The notes under the pieces were generated by a model. That model worked only from the letters and a program-made list of their open reading frames with translations. It was not told the DNA's origin and ran no database searches. The translations under genes were made by a program, and so were the position numbers. Of a stretch of DNA of 64,000 nt, positions 10,782 through 19,572 are shown in pieces. Positions within the stretch are counted from its first letter, which is position 1; each line of letters begins with the position of its first letter. The stretch comes from Rhizobiales bacterium 32-66-11 (GTDB taxonomy: Bacteria > Pseudomonadota > Alphaproteobacteria > Rhizobiales > Xanthobacteraceae). The DNA lies in assembly GCA_002304505.1 (NCBI GenBank), contig NCEH01000003.1, positions 1 to 64,000 on the forward strand, read 5' to 3'.

Positions 10782-11386
10782 GCAGCGCTCGCGGTTCGAG
10801 AAGAGGGAAAGAGCTCGTCGAGCGCCGACGCATCGTCGGCGGCCGCGAGGCGAATGATACCGCGAAAGCGCGCGGCGAAGGCGGGAAAGGCGTAATCCAC
10901 CAGGCCGCGCGCGCTCCAATCGGCGGGGCCGTCATCCCGGACGGGATCGCGAACCAATGCACCAGGGGCCTTCACGAGCGTCAGCCGCGGCGCCGCGAGA
11001 CGCGTCGCGAGCCAGCAGGCCAGGCTGTCCGAGGTGACATCCCAGCTCTCGTCGATGTCGGCGGCGCCGAGCAGCAGGTGCGCGGGAAACCAAAGCGCGG
11101 CGTGGCCGCAGGCGGTCTCGATCTCGTCCAGGGTGCGGCAGGGCACCAAGGAGGGGGCGCAATCGGCGAGGGCATGGGCCATCTGTTCCATGGCCAGGAT
11201 CGCCATGGCATGGCATGCGCGATCGGAGAGGGCGAGGGGATCTTGCGCCGCACGGACGGTATCGGCGAAGCGCCCCCCGCCAGGCACGATCACCACGCCG
11301 GGCGTGTCGGCGAGCCGGCACGCCAGCGACCTGATGTCGCCACAGCGCTCCAGGCTGCCGCCAAGCTTGACCACGTGAATCGCCAT
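10778..11386 (-). CDS. Amino acid kinase family protein (MfnE-like)
   Basis: A 202-residue amino-acid-kinase fold protein: VVKLGGSL at the N-terminus, VIVPGGGRFAD near residue 35, and TSDSLACWLA with LVKAPG in the second half. MfnE of methanogens phosphorylates (5-aminomethylfuran-3-yl)methyl phosphate in methanofuran synthesis, and this is the first gene of the operon that ends with mfnB, so the same step is likely. It is shorter than canonical aspartokinases and lacks ACT domains. An alternative is another small kinase of the aspartate/glutamate/uridylate group. Confidence 0.78.
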   Translation of the reverse strand: MAIHVVKLGGSLERCGDIRSLACRLADTPGVVIVPGGGRFADTVRAAQDPLALSDRACHAMAILAMEQMAHALADCAPSLVPCRTLDEIETACGHAALWFPAHLLLGAADIDESWDVTSDSLACWLATRLAAPRLTLVKAPGALVRDPVRDDGPADWSARGLVDYAFPAFAARFRGIIRLAAADDASALDELFPSSRTASAA

Positions 11387-11644
11387 GGCAAACCCTTGGG
11401 CCTTCCCGCGAGAATCCTACAAAGCGTTATGTTAGCCGAGCCCATTGTCCCCTCCAAGGGTCGCGGGTTGCGCTGCAATATTGACTGACCAACGGTCACC
11501 CGCGCGCAAATGGCCAATTGGAATGCTTCCAGCGCGGTTCTTATGTCGCGGCGGCGGAGTCCGGTCCTGCGCCGGCCGTTCCTCTTGTCGCACTCTCTCC
11601 GCGCCGGTGCCGCCTTTGCTCGAAATTGCCTTAGGGAAAACATC

Positions 11645-12043
11645 ATGCCTCGTCTTTTGCTCTCGGCCCTGGCCGCTCTTGCCGTTTCCACCACGCTGGC
11701 TCACGCCGATCCGGACCTCGCCAAGGGCGAGCAATCGTTTCGCAAGTGCATGGCCTGCCACATGATCGGACCGGACGCCAAGGTGAAGGTCGGCCCGCCG
11801 CTGAACGGCATCGTCGGCCGCAAATGGGGCGCCTATCCGGACTATGCTTATTCCGACGACATCAAGGCCGGCGCCGCGGCCGGCAAGGTCTGGGACGAAG
11901 CTACGCTCAACGCCTATCTCGCCAATCCCAAGGCGATCGCCCCCAAGGGCAAGATGGCCTTTTTCGGCATCAAGCCGGAAGGCGAGCGCGCCGATCTGAT
12001 CGCCTATCTCAAGCAGTTCAACGCCGAGGGCGTGAAGCAATAA
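11645..12043 (+). CDS. Periplasmic class I cytochrome c
   Basis: A 132-residue protein with a Sec signal peptide cleaved after about residue 21 (AHA). It has one c-type heme site, CMACH at Cys35/Cys38/His39, and a likely axial Met104 in KGKMAFFG. The arrangement fits a soluble cytochrome c2/c550 electron carrier. The ATG at 11645 is chosen because the signal peptide begins there. It is divergent from the C1-cofactor operon; a role in carrying electrons from a periplasmic dehydrogenase is plausible but not shown. Confidence 0.9.
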   Translation: MPRLLLSALAALAVSTTLAHADPDLAKGEQSFRKCMACHMIGPDAKVKVGPPLNGIVGRKWGAYPDYAYSDDIKAGAAAGKVWDEATLNAYLANPKAIAPKGKMAFFGIKPEGERADLIAYLKQFNAEGVKQ

Positions 12044-12110
12044 TTCCCTTGGGCCGACCGGCTTGTTTTCTCGCCCGGGCCATGGTGTGGCTTGGGCGGG
12101 AGGGACCTTC

Positions 12111-12866
12111 ATGTCCGATCATTCGTCGCGCCTCCAGCGCGTGTTCGTGGACGAGGATCTGAGCGAGGGCGCGCAGATCCTGCTGGCGGCGGAGCAGGCC
12201 CATTATGTGGCCAATGTGTTGCGCATGCAGGTGGGCGGCAGCTTGCTGCTGTTCAACGGGCGGGACGGCGAATGGCTCGCGCACCGGATCGAGGGGCACA
12301 AGCGCGAGGTGCGCTTCGCCGTAGAACGTCAGTTGCGATCCCAGCCGCCCACAATCGACCTAGAATATGCCTTCGCGCCGCTGAAGCACGCGCGGCTGGA
12401 TTATATGATCCAGAAGGCGGTGGAGATGGGCGCGGGGCAGCTGACCCCGGTCATTACCCGCTATACCCAGGTGACGCGGGTCAATACCGAGCGCATGCGG
12501 GCCAATGCGGTGGAAGCCGCCGAGCAATGCGGCATTCTCGCCCTGCCGGCGGTGCGCGAACCGCTCGCCCTCGACAAATGGCTTGCCGCATTGCCAGCTG
12601 AGCGGGTGCTGGTGTTCTGCGATGAAAGCGCGGCGCTCAGCGATCCCATTGCCGCGCTGAAGACGGCCGCATCTGGTCCCATGAGCGTGCTGATCGGCCC
12701 GGAGGGGGGATTCGCTTCCGAGGAACGGCGCATGCTGCATGCCCACCCCGGCGTGGTGGTGCTCTCGCTCGGCCCGCGCATCCTGCGCGCCGACACAGCT
12801 GCGGTCGCCGCGCTCACCCTCGCCCAGGCGGCGCGGGGCGATTTGGCCGGTGCCGGCCCGGTCTGA
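12111..12866 (+). CDS. rsmE: 16S rRNA m3U1498 methyltransferase RsmE
   Basis: A 251-residue SPOUT methyltransferase with an N-terminal PUA-like domain (RVFVDEDL, HYVANVLRM) and the C-terminal trefoil knot motifs LIGPEGGFASEE and LGPRILRADTAAVAAL. It methylates U1498 of 16S rRNA with S-adenosylmethionine. The ATG is preceded by GGGAGGG at good spacing. It is followed after 275 bp by a glutamate-cysteine ligase family gene, an order common in Rhizobiales. Confidence 0.95.
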   Translation: MSDHSSRLQRVFVDEDLSEGAQILLAAEQAHYVANVLRMQVGGSLLLFNGRDGEWLAHRIEGHKREVRFAVERQLRSQPPTIDLEYAFAPLKHARLDYMIQKAVEMGAGQLTPVITRYTQVTRVNTERMRANAVEAAEQCGILALPAVREPLALDKWLAALPAERVLVFCDESAALSDPIAALKTAASGPMSVLIGPEGGFASEERRMLHAHPGVVVLSLGPRILRADTAAVAALTLAQAARGDLAGAGPV

Positions 12867-13141
12867 TGCCGCACCGGGAAACGGTGCCTGCCACCGTCGA
12901 AAGACGCGAGAAACGCACATGCGGGGATTTTGTTCCGTGCGTCTCGTCCTTTTAATTTCTCTCGCTTTAACGCATTCAGGGTGCGGCGTAATTTTATTTG
13001 GAAATATTCATAAATAAGGGGAATTATTCAACGCGCGCCGTCCGTCGCATTTACGTCCAATTTTTCTTCACTCTCTCCGAAACCGAATCCCCATTGCTGC
13101 GTTATAGGCTCACGTTGGGGTGACGTGCGGAGGGAACACCA

Positions 13142-14263
13142 ATGTCGGAAGAATATCGATTCGGAATCGAGGAAGAATTCTTCGTTGTCGATGCCGAGTC
13201 CAAGGCCATTCAAAGGCGCATGCCGTCGCGGTTTTTCGAGGATCTGTCGCACCATCTGGGCAGCGCCGTCACGGTGGAACTGCTGCAATCGCAGCTGGAG
13301 ATGGCCACCAGCCCCGCCACACAGGCCGGCAGCGCCCTCGACGAACTCCGGGAATTGCGGGGAAAGGCGGCGCAGGTCGCCGGCGAGCACGGGCTCAGCT
13401 TCATCGCCGCTGGAACCCATCCCACCGCCACCTGGGAGGGCGTGCGCCATACCGAGGCCAATCGCTACAACGGCATGATGCACGATCTGCAAATGCTGGG
13501 AGAGCGCAACATGGTGTGCGGCCTGCACGTGCATGTGGAACTGCCGCACACCGACCAGCGGGTGGACGTGATGCGCCGCATCCTGCCCTATATTCCCCAT
13601 TTCATCGCGCTCGCCACCTCGTCGCCCTTCTGGGGCTCGAAACAGACCGGGCTGATGGGCTATCGCCTTGCCGCCTATGATGAATTGCCGCGAACGGGGC
13701 TGCCGGAGCTGTTCGAGGACAGTGCCGACTACCAGGCCTATGTGGACGCCATGGTGGAAGCGCGCGCGATCACTGATTCGAGCTATGTGTGGTGGGCGAT
13801 CCGTCCCTCCGCCAAGCATCCCACCCTGGAATTGCGGGCGCCGGACAGCTGCACGCGCATTCAGGATACGGTCGCCATCGCGGCTCTCTACCGGTCCCTG
13901 GTGCGCTATCTCGTGCGCCATCCCGAGCATAATGCCAAGATCGGCGCGGTGGACCGGGCGATCGCCAACGAGAACAAATGGCGCGCCCAGCGCTATGGCA
14001 TCCACGGCTCGTTCGTGAATCTCGCGGAACGCCGCGCGGTGCCGGTCACGGATGCGGTGGAATCACTGATCGTCTTGGTCGGGGAAGATGCGGACGCCCT
14101 CGGGGCGCTCGATGCGCTCCTGCACCTGCGGACCATTTCCCTCGCCGGAACCAGCGCGGACATGCAATTGGCGGTGTTCCAGGAAGCGCACCATCGCACG
14201 GGAAATCGCGGCGAAGCCCTGAATGCGGTGAAGACCTGGCTTGCCCACGCGACCCTGCAATGA
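13142..14263 (+). CDS. GCS2-family carboxylate-amine ligase (YbdK type)
   Basis: A 373-residue ATP-dependent carboxylate-amine ligase of the glutamate-cysteine ligase type 2 group. Visible motifs are [11 protein letters not shown] at the start, the HVHVELP metal/ATP region near residue 134, and [10 protein letters not shown] in the middle. YbdK-type enzymes have weak gamma-glutamylcysteine activity in E. coli. Rhizobiales often carry a longer plant-type gshA after rsmE, so this gene may supply that function or another gamma-glutamyl transfer. GGAGGG stands six bases before the ATG. A hairpin terminator follows. Confidence 0.88.
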   Translation: MSEEYRFGIEEEFFVVDAESKAIQRRMPSRFFEDLSHHLGSAVTVELLQSQLEMATSPATQAGSALDELRELRGKAAQVAGEHGLSFIAAGTHPTATWEGVRHTEANRYNGMMHDLQMLGERNMVCGLHVHVELPHTDQRVDVMRRILPYIPHFIALATSSPFWGSKQTGLMGYRLAAYDELPRTGLPELFEDSADYQAYVDAMVEARAITDSSYVWWAIRPSAKHPTLELRAPDSCTRIQDTVAIAALYRSLVRYLVRHPEHNAKIGAVDRAIANENKWRAQRYGIHGSFVNLAERRAVPVTDAVESLIVLVGEDADALGALDALLHLRTISLAGTSADMQLAVFQEAHHRTGNRGEALNAVKTWLAHATLQ

Positions 14264-14276
14264 GCATCGGCGAGAA

Positions 14277-14298
14277 AGGGCCCCTCGGAAGGGGCCCT
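14277..14298. terminator. Terminator hairpin between convergent genes
   Basis: An 8-bp perfect stem (AGGGCCCC/GGGGCCCT) with a six-base loop lies between the convergent carboxylate-amine ligase and FAH-family genes. The minus-strand transcript continues with TTTCTC after the stem, while the plus strand has only a weak T-rich tail, so it probably serves the minus-strand gene best. Confidence 0.6.
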
Positions 14299-14307
14299 CT
14301 TGGGGAC

Positions 14308-15156
14308 TCACGCCACGAATGGAACCACGGTCTGCTGCTGCTCACCCAGGCCCTGGATGCCGACCCGCATCACGTCGCCGGCCTTGAGATAGCGCGGCGG
14401 CTTCATGCCGAGGCCGACGCCGGGCGGCGTGCCGGTGGTGATGATGTCGCCGGGGTCGAGCACCATGAACTGGCTGATGTAGGACACCAGATAGGCCGGA
14501 TCGAAGATCATGGTGCGGGTCGAGCCGTTCTGGACCTTCTCGCCGTTCACTTCCAGCCACATGGCGAGATCGGACGTGTCGCTCATTTCGTCGCAGGTGA
14601 CGAGATAGGGACCGATGGGACCGAAGGTTTCGCTTCCCTTGCCCTTGGTCCATTGGCCGCCGCGCTCGATCTGAAACCCGCGCTCGGACACGTCGTTGCA
14701 CACGGCATAGCCGGCCACATGCTTCAAGGCATCCTGCTTTTCCACGTAGCGGGCGCGGGCGCCAATGACGATCAGCAGCTCCACTTCCCAATCCAGCTTG
14801 GTGGAGCCCTTGGGAATCATCACATCGTCATTCGGGCCGACGACACAATTAGGCGCCTTGTTGAACAGCACCGGCTCCGCGGGAATGGGGTTGCCGGTCT
14901 CTTCTGCATGGTCGGCGAAATTCAGACCGACCGCGACAAAGTTTCCCGGCCGCGCAACGCAGGATCCGAGGCGCACGCCGTCGGGCGCGAGGGGGAAGGC
15001 CTGGGGGTCGGCGGCGCGAATCCGGGCCAGTCCCTCGGGAGTCAGAACATCGCCCGAAATGTCCTGAACTAGGGACGAAATGTCCCGAATCTTGCCTGTT
15101 GAATCGATTAAACCAGGCTTTTCTCGCCCTTTTTCCCCGAAGCGAACGAGCTTCAT
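14308..15156 (-). CDS. Fumarylacetoacetate hydrolase family protein
   Basis: A 282-residue FAH-superfamily enzyme. The N-terminal lid domain (MKLVRFGEKGREKPGLID) precedes the catalytic core with NFADHAEE, DWEVELLIVIG (metal-binding Glu residues), CNDVSERGFQ and TGTPPGVGLGM. Members include ureidoglycolate lyase, 2,4-diketo-3-deoxy-L-fuconate hydrolase and acylpyruvases; the sequence alone does not discriminate. It is monocistronic and divergent from the plcP-like gene. Confidence 0.88.
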   Translation of the reverse strand: MKLVRFGEKGREKPGLIDSTGKIRDISSLVQDISGDVLTPEGLARIRAADPQAFPLAPDGVRLGSCVARPGNFVAVGLNFADHAEETGNPIPAEPVLFNKAPNCVVGPNDDVMIPKGSTKLDWEVELLIVIGARARYVEKQDALKHVAGYAVCNDVSERGFQIERGGQWTKGKGSETFGPIGPYLVTCDEMSDTSDLAMWLEVNGEKVQNGSTRTMIFDPAYLVSYISQFMVLDPGDIITTGTPPGVGLGMKPPRYLKAGDVMRVGIQGLGEQQQTVVPFVA

Positions 15157-15395
15157 CGGACCTCTCCCTGAGCTGAGTGATGATGCGGATACGGAACCGA
15201 TCCACTACCGCGCAAGCTGGCGCGCGGAAGCCATTTGGTCAATGCTTGGGAGGCTGGATCGTGCCGATTCGCAATCCATTCTGCTTTCCGTAAGGGGGTA
15301 GGGAAGGGTTGCCGGCTGATTATATTGCTATGCAGTAAAATGCGAGAAGTTGTTCGCAGTGGCGTCATAAAAAGGATACACGACTCCGGCTAAGT

Positions 15396-15413
15396 CCGTC
15401 ACACTGCTCTCAG
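15396..15413 (+). promoter_or_regulatory. PHO-box-like site (PhoB) upstream of plcP-agt
   Basis: Two seven-base half-sites in direct repeat with an 11-bp period, CCGTCAC then four bases then CTCTCAG, each match five of seven positions of the rhizobial PHO box (CTGTCAT-N4-CTGTCAY). The site lies 27 bp before the GTG of the plcP-like gene. In other alphaproteobacteria plcP-agt is induced by phosphate starvation through PhoB. The match is imperfect and was found by eye. Confidence 0.4.
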
Positions 15414-15440
15414 GGAGCAATTTTCCGCAGAGGCCATGCC

Positions 15441-16241
15441 GTGAGCGACAGCCCTGAAGCGCGCAGGTACAGAGCTTTATTCATCTCCGACGTCCACCTC
15501 GGGACCAAGGGATGTCAGGCCGACCTACTTCTCGATTTCCTGAAATTCCACGACGCGGATACGGTTTATCTGGTCGGCGACATTGTGGACGGCTGGCGGC
15601 TGCGCAGCTCCTGGTATTGGCCGCAGAAGCACAATGACGTGGTGCAGAAGCTGCTGCGCAAGGGCCGCAAGGGCACGCGCATGGTGTACCTGCCCGGGAA
15701 TCACGACGAATTCCTGCGCGATTATTACGGCACCCATTTCGGCGGCATCGAGGTGGTTGAAACCGCCATCCACGAGGCGGCCGATGGCAAGCGCTATCTG
15801 GTGATCCACGGGGACGTGTTCGACGTGGTGGTGCGCCACGCCAAATGGCTCGCTTTTCTCGGCGACGGCGCCTATACGCTCGCGCTCGCGATCAACACCT
15901 ATGTGAACCTGGCCCGCCGCAAGCTTGGCCTTACCTATTGGTCGCTCAGCCAATGGGCGAAGCTGAAGGTGAAGAATGCGGTGAATTACATCGGCAAGTT
16001 CGAAGAAGCGGTTGCCGACGAGGCCAAGCGGCATAAGGTGGACGGCGTGATCTGCGGCCATATCCACCATGCGGTCATCCATGACCAGTTCGGCGTGCGG
16101 TACGTGAATTGCGGGGACTGGGTCGAAAGCTGCACCGCGATCGCGGAGCATGAAGACGGGCACATGGAAATCATTTCCTGGACACGTCGCCTTGAGGCGG
16201 AAGCTGAATCCGAAGTCGAGGGGGCGCGCGCGGCGGCCTGA
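15441..16241 (+). CDS. plcP: PlcP/LpxH-like metallophosphoesterase (probable phospholipase C)
   Basis: A 266-residue calcineurin-like phosphoesterase related to UDP-diacylglucosamine hydrolase LpxH. Metal-binding motifs are DVHLG (residue ~15), GDIVDGW, GNHDEF and CGHIHHA. Its direct coupling to an Agt-like glycosyltransferase (one-base overlap, TGATG) matches the plcP-agt pairs of alphaproteobacteria, in which PlcP cleaves phospholipids to diacylglycerol for glycolipid synthesis under phosphate limitation. Because LpxH and PlcP share the fold, LpxH activity remains possible. The start is a GTG. Confidence 0.8.
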   Translation: MSDSPEARRYRALFISDVHLGTKGCQADLLLDFLKFHDADTVYLVGDIVDGWRLRSSWYWPQKHNDVVQKLLRKGRKGTRMVYLPGNHDEFLRDYYGTHFGGIEVVETAIHEAADGKRYLVIHGDVFDVVVRHAKWLAFLGDGAYTLALAINTYVNLARRKLGLTYWSLSQWAKLKVKNAVNYIGKFEEAVADEAKRHKVDGVICGHIHHAVIHDQFGVRYVNCGDWVESCTAIAEHEDGHMEIISWTRRLEAEAESEVEGARAAA

Positions 16242-17308
16242 TGCGGGTACTTGTCGCCACGGATGCCTGGCACCCCCAGATCAATGGGGTTGTCCGTTCG
16301 CTTGAACACACCGCCCGAGAGGCCGAAGCGCTCGGCGCGGAGATGATGTTCCTGAGCCCCCAAGGGTTCAAAACCGTTCCTCTCCCCACCTATCAGGAAA
16401 TTCGCCTGGCGCTCGCAACGCCCCGCATGATCATGCGGCGGATCGAGGCGATGCGGCCGGACTTCGTCCACGTGGCCACCGAAGGGCCGATCGGCATGCT
16501 GGTGCGGCGCGCCTGCATCGCCAGCAAGCGCACCTTCACCACCAGCTATCACACCAAGTTTCCCGAATATCTCTCCGCCCGCGCGCCGGTGCCGGAGCGC
16601 CTGACCTATGCCTGGCTGCGCAGCTTCCACAATGCCGGCGGCGGCGTCATGGTCTCAACCGCCACGCTGGAGCGGGAACTGGATGCGCGCGGCTTCAAGC
16701 GCCTGATGCGCTGGTCGCGCGGCGTCGACGCGGACATGTTCCGGCCGCGCCCGGAAGTGGATCTCAAGCTGCCTAAGCCGATCTTCCTGTTCGTCGGCCG
16801 GGTCGCGGTGGAAAAGAATATCGAGGCGTTCCTCGCCCTGGACCTGCCCGGCTCCAAGGTGGTGGTGGGCGGCGGGCCGGCGCTGAACAGCCTGCGCGAG
16901 CGCTATCCCGAGAGCCATTTCCTCGGCCCGCTGGAAGGCGAGGATCTCGCGCGGGTCTATTCCGGCAGCGATGTCTTCGTCTTCCCGAGCCGCACCGACA
17001 CGTTCGGGATCGTGTTGCTGGAGGCCCTGGCGAGCGGCCTGCCGGTCGCCGCCTATCCCGTGACCGGGCCGAAGGATGTGCTGGAAGACGCGACCGAGCC
17101 TGTCGGCGTGCTGGATGAGGATCTGCGCAACGCGTGCCTGAAGGCGCTGGAGCTGTCGCCGGTGGCCGCGCGGGAATTCGCGCTGCGCCATACCTGGCGC
17201 GAATGCGCCCGCCAGTTTCTCGACAATGTGCTGATCGCGCACGATTTTGGGCCGGTGGCCCGGCGCTTCCGCTTGCTGCGCAGGACGCGTATCGTCTCCT
17301 CCGCATGA
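16241..17308 (+). CDS. agt: Agt-like diacylglycerol glycosyltransferase (GT4 family)
   Basis: A 355-residue GT-B glycosyltransferase. The N-terminal ATDAWHPQINGVVRSLE and the C-terminal nucleotide-sugar region (VFPSRTDTFGIVLLEALASGLPVAAYPVTGPKD) are typical of the mannosyl/glucosyl transferases paired with PlcP and related to sulfolipid synthase SqdX. The inferred reaction is transfer of a hexose or hexuronic acid from UDP-sugar to diacylglycerol, replacing phospholipids with glycolipids. It starts on the stop codon of plcP and overlaps the following dehydratase gene by four bases. Confidence 0.8.
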   Translation: MRVLVATDAWHPQINGVVRSLEHTAREAEALGAEMMFLSPQGFKTVPLPTYQEIRLALATPRMIMRRIEAMRPDFVHVATEGPIGMLVRRACIASKRTFTTSYHTKFPEYLSARAPVPERLTYAWLRSFHNAGGGVMVSTATLERELDARGFKRLMRWSRGVDADMFRPRPEVDLKLPKPIFLFVGRVAVEKNIEAFLALDLPGSKVVVGGGPALNSLRERYPESHFLGPLEGEDLARVYSGSDVFVFPSRTDTFGIVLLEALASGLPVAAYPVTGPKDVLEDATEPVGVLDEDLRNACLKALELSPVAAREFALRHTWRECARQFLDNVLIAHDFGPVARRFRLLRRTRIVSSA

Positions 17309-18291
17309 ATATGATTCCCCATCTCCCCACCGCAGCGGATGTCGATGCCGCGGCGGTTCGCTTGGCCGGCGTTGCCGTGCGCACGCCGCTGGTGTTTTCC
17401 CCGGTGCTCAGCGAGCTGACCGGCGGGCGCATCTTCGTGAAGCCCGAGACGCTCCAGCGCACCGGCTCCTTCAAGTTCCGCGGCGCCTATAACCGCATGT
17501 CGCAGATTCCGGTGGAGCTGCGGGCGGCCGGGGTGGTGGCCTGCTCCTCCGGCAATCATGCCCAGGGTGTTGCTGCCGCGGCGAAGCTGCTCGGCATGCC
17601 GGCCGTGATCGTGATGCCGACGGACGCCCCCGCCTTGAAGCGCGAACGCACGATCGCCCTTGGGGCACAGGTGGTGGATTACGATCGCGCCACTGACGAT
17701 CGCGACGCCATCGCCAATGCGATCGCCGCCGAACGGGGCGCGATCTTCGTGCCGCCTTATGACGATCCGGACATCATCGCCGGCCAGGGCACGACTGGGC
17801 TCGAAATCGTGGCCGATCTCGCGGCCCAGGGCCTGGCGCCGGATATCGTCAGCGCCAATGCCTCCGGCGGCGGGCTGATGGCGGGCATCGCGCTCGCGGT
17901 GAAGGCGCGGGTGCCGGACGCCCGCATCATTGTCGCCGAACCGGCCCTGTTCGACGACCATGCGCGCTCGTTCAAGTCCGGTGTGCGGGAGCGCAACGCG
18001 AGCGCCACCGGCTCCTTTTGCGACGCGCTGCTGGCGCCGATGCCCGGCGCGCTCACGTTCGAGATTACCCGCACGCTGTCCGGGGAAGCGGTTTCGGCCA
18101 CCGATGCGGAAGTCGCGCGGGCCGTTGCCTTCGCGTTCCGCGAGCTGAAGCTGGTGGTAGAGCCCGGCGGCGCGGTGGCGCTCGCAGCGCTCCTCGAAGG
18201 CCGCTATGACGCGCGTGGCAAGGTGGTCGCCATCGTGCTGTCGGGCGGCAATGTGGACGTGGCGACGTTCCTGGCCTGCCTGCAAGCCTGA
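17305..18291 (+). CDS. PLP-dependent threonine/serine dehydratase-like protein
   Basis: A 328-residue fold-type II pyridoxal-phosphate enzyme. The PLP lysine is in SFKFRGAYN near residue 57, the phosphate-binding loop resembles SSGNHAQGVAAAA, and SGGG-type ASGGGLMAG follows. There is no C-terminal ACT regulatory domain, so it is of the short catabolic type: threonine or serine dehydratase, or threo-3-hydroxyaspartate ammonia-lyase. Its start overlaps the glycosyltransferase stop (ATGA), an unexpected partner for lipid genes. Confidence 0.88.
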   Translation: MNMIPHLPTAADVDAAAVRLAGVAVRTPLVFSPVLSELTGGRIFVKPETLQRTGSFKFRGAYNRMSQIPVELRAAGVVACSSGNHAQGVAAAAKLLGMPAVIVMPTDAPALKRERTIALGAQVVDYDRATDDRDAIANAIAAERGAIFVPPYDDPDIIAGQGTTGLEIVADLAAQGLAPDIVSANASGGGLMAGIALAVKARVPDARIIVAEPALFDDHARSFKSGVRERNASATGSFCDALLAPMPGALTFEITRTLSGEAVSATDAEVARAVAFAFRELKLVVEPGGAVALAALLEGRYDARGKVVAIVLSGGNVDVATFLACLQA

Positions 18292-18384
18292 TCCGGACAT
18301 TGAACGGTCCCGGCGCGCGGGCCGGCTTGCGCCCGCGACCACCATCCCGCACTAGCCCGATGATGACGCCCGTGGGAGATCCGG

Positions 18385-19572
18385 ATGACCAAAGGCGAGG
18401 GGGACGCGCGGCCGGTTCAGCTGACCTTGGCCTGCTCCTTCGGCGCCCTCTATTTTTCCCTCGGCATCTATATGCCGTTTTTTTCGCTCTGGCTCATCGC
18501 CCGGGGGTTGGATCCCGATGAAATCGGCGTGGCCCTGGCCGTGCCGCTGGTCACGCGCCTGATCGCGACGCCGGTGCTCGGGCTGCTCACGGACCGGCTG
18601 GGGCGACCCAAGGCGATCCTGATGTGGCTCGCCCTCGCGTCGAGCCTCATGATGGGTGCGCTCGCCTTCAGTCACGGCACCCTGGCCATTTACGTGGTGC
18701 TCGGGATTACGGCCATGGCCTGGAACCCGTCCTTCTCGCTGCTGGATGCCTATGCGACCCGGCAGGCCCGGCGCGGGGCCGTGGATTATGGCCGCAGCCG
18801 CCTCTGGGGCTCGGCCGCCTTCGTCTGCGCCAATCTGCTGGGCGGGGTGCTGGTGGCGCAGGCCGGCGCGGGCATCGTGGTGCTGCTGATGATCGCCGGG
18901 CAGGTCGCCTTGTTCGCCGGCACTTTGGCGTTGCCGGAATTGAAGCGTCCGCCGGAAGCGGCGGCCTTGGGCCTGTCGCGCTTGCGGGTGCCGCCGGTCC
19001 TGATTGCCGGCATCGCTGCCGCGGCCCTGGTTCAGGCGAGCCATGCGACGCTTTATGCCTTCGGCTCCCTGCATTGGGCGGCCACCGGCATTTCGCTGAC
19101 CGTCATCGGCGCTCTGTGGGCGATCGGCGTCGGGGCGGAAATCGTGTTCTTCCGGTTCGGGACGCGGGCGGTCTCCCGCCTCGGACCCTTGAACCTGATT
19201 GCACTCGGCGGGCTGGCCGCGGTGATCCGCTTTGCCTCTTATGCGTATGATCCGCCGCTCTCGGTGCTGGTCCTCCTGCAATTGCTGCACGGCGCGACGT
19301 TCGGCGCGACTTATCTCGGCATGGTGGAGCTTGTGGCCCGCACGACGCCGGAGCATCGGGCAGCCGGCGCCCAATCCATCGCCGCCTGGACCGTGAGCCT
19401 GACCCTGTCCGGGGCGAGCGCGGCGGCGGGGGCATTCTGGACCGCATATGGCGCGCACTGCTTCCTGGCGTCCGCGGTGCTGGGCGGCCTCGGCGGAATC
19501 CTTGCCCTCGGCACGCTTTGGCTTCAGCCCCAGAGCGCGGGGGCGGGCGGAAAGGCGCGGGCACCCTCATAG
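18385..19572 (+). CDS. MFS transporter (PPP-like family)
   Basis: A 395-residue polytopic membrane protein with about 12 hydrophobic segments. The conserved MFS loop between helices 2 and 3 reads GLLTDRLGRPK, and DYGRSRLWGSAAFV resembles the 3-phenylpropionate/HcaT-like group. The substrate is unknown. Its 3' end overlaps the convergent dipeptide epimerase gene by 49 bp. The preceding gene is 93 bp away, so it probably has its own promoter or reads through. Confidence 0.85.
   Translation: MTKGEGDARPVQLTLACSFGALYFSLGIYMPFFSLWLIARGLDPDEIGVALAVPLVTRLIATPVLGLLTDRLGRPKAILMWLALASSLMMGALAFSHGTLAIYVVLGITAMAWNPSFSLLDAYATRQARRGAVDYGRSRLWGSAAFVCANLLGGVLVAQAGAGIVVLLMIAGQVALFAGTLALPELKRPPEAAALGLSRLRVPPVLIAGIAAAALVQASHATLYAFGSLHWAATGISLTVIGALWAIGVGAEIVFFRFGTRAVSRLGPLNLIALGGLAAVIRFASYAYDPPLSVLVLLQLLHGATFGATYLGMVELVARTTPEHRAAGAQSIAAWTVSLTLSGASAAAGAFWTAYGAHCFLASAVLGGLGGILALGTLWLQPQSAGAGGKARAPS

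Noticed and set aside
12919..13017. A 32-codon frame with a hydrophobic start and a Cys, resembling a tiny lipoprotein, between rsmE and the carboxylate-amine ligase gene.
   Set aside because: No good ribosome-binding site, the residues before the Cys do not fit a lipobox, and it lies in AT-richer sequence that looks like a promoter region.
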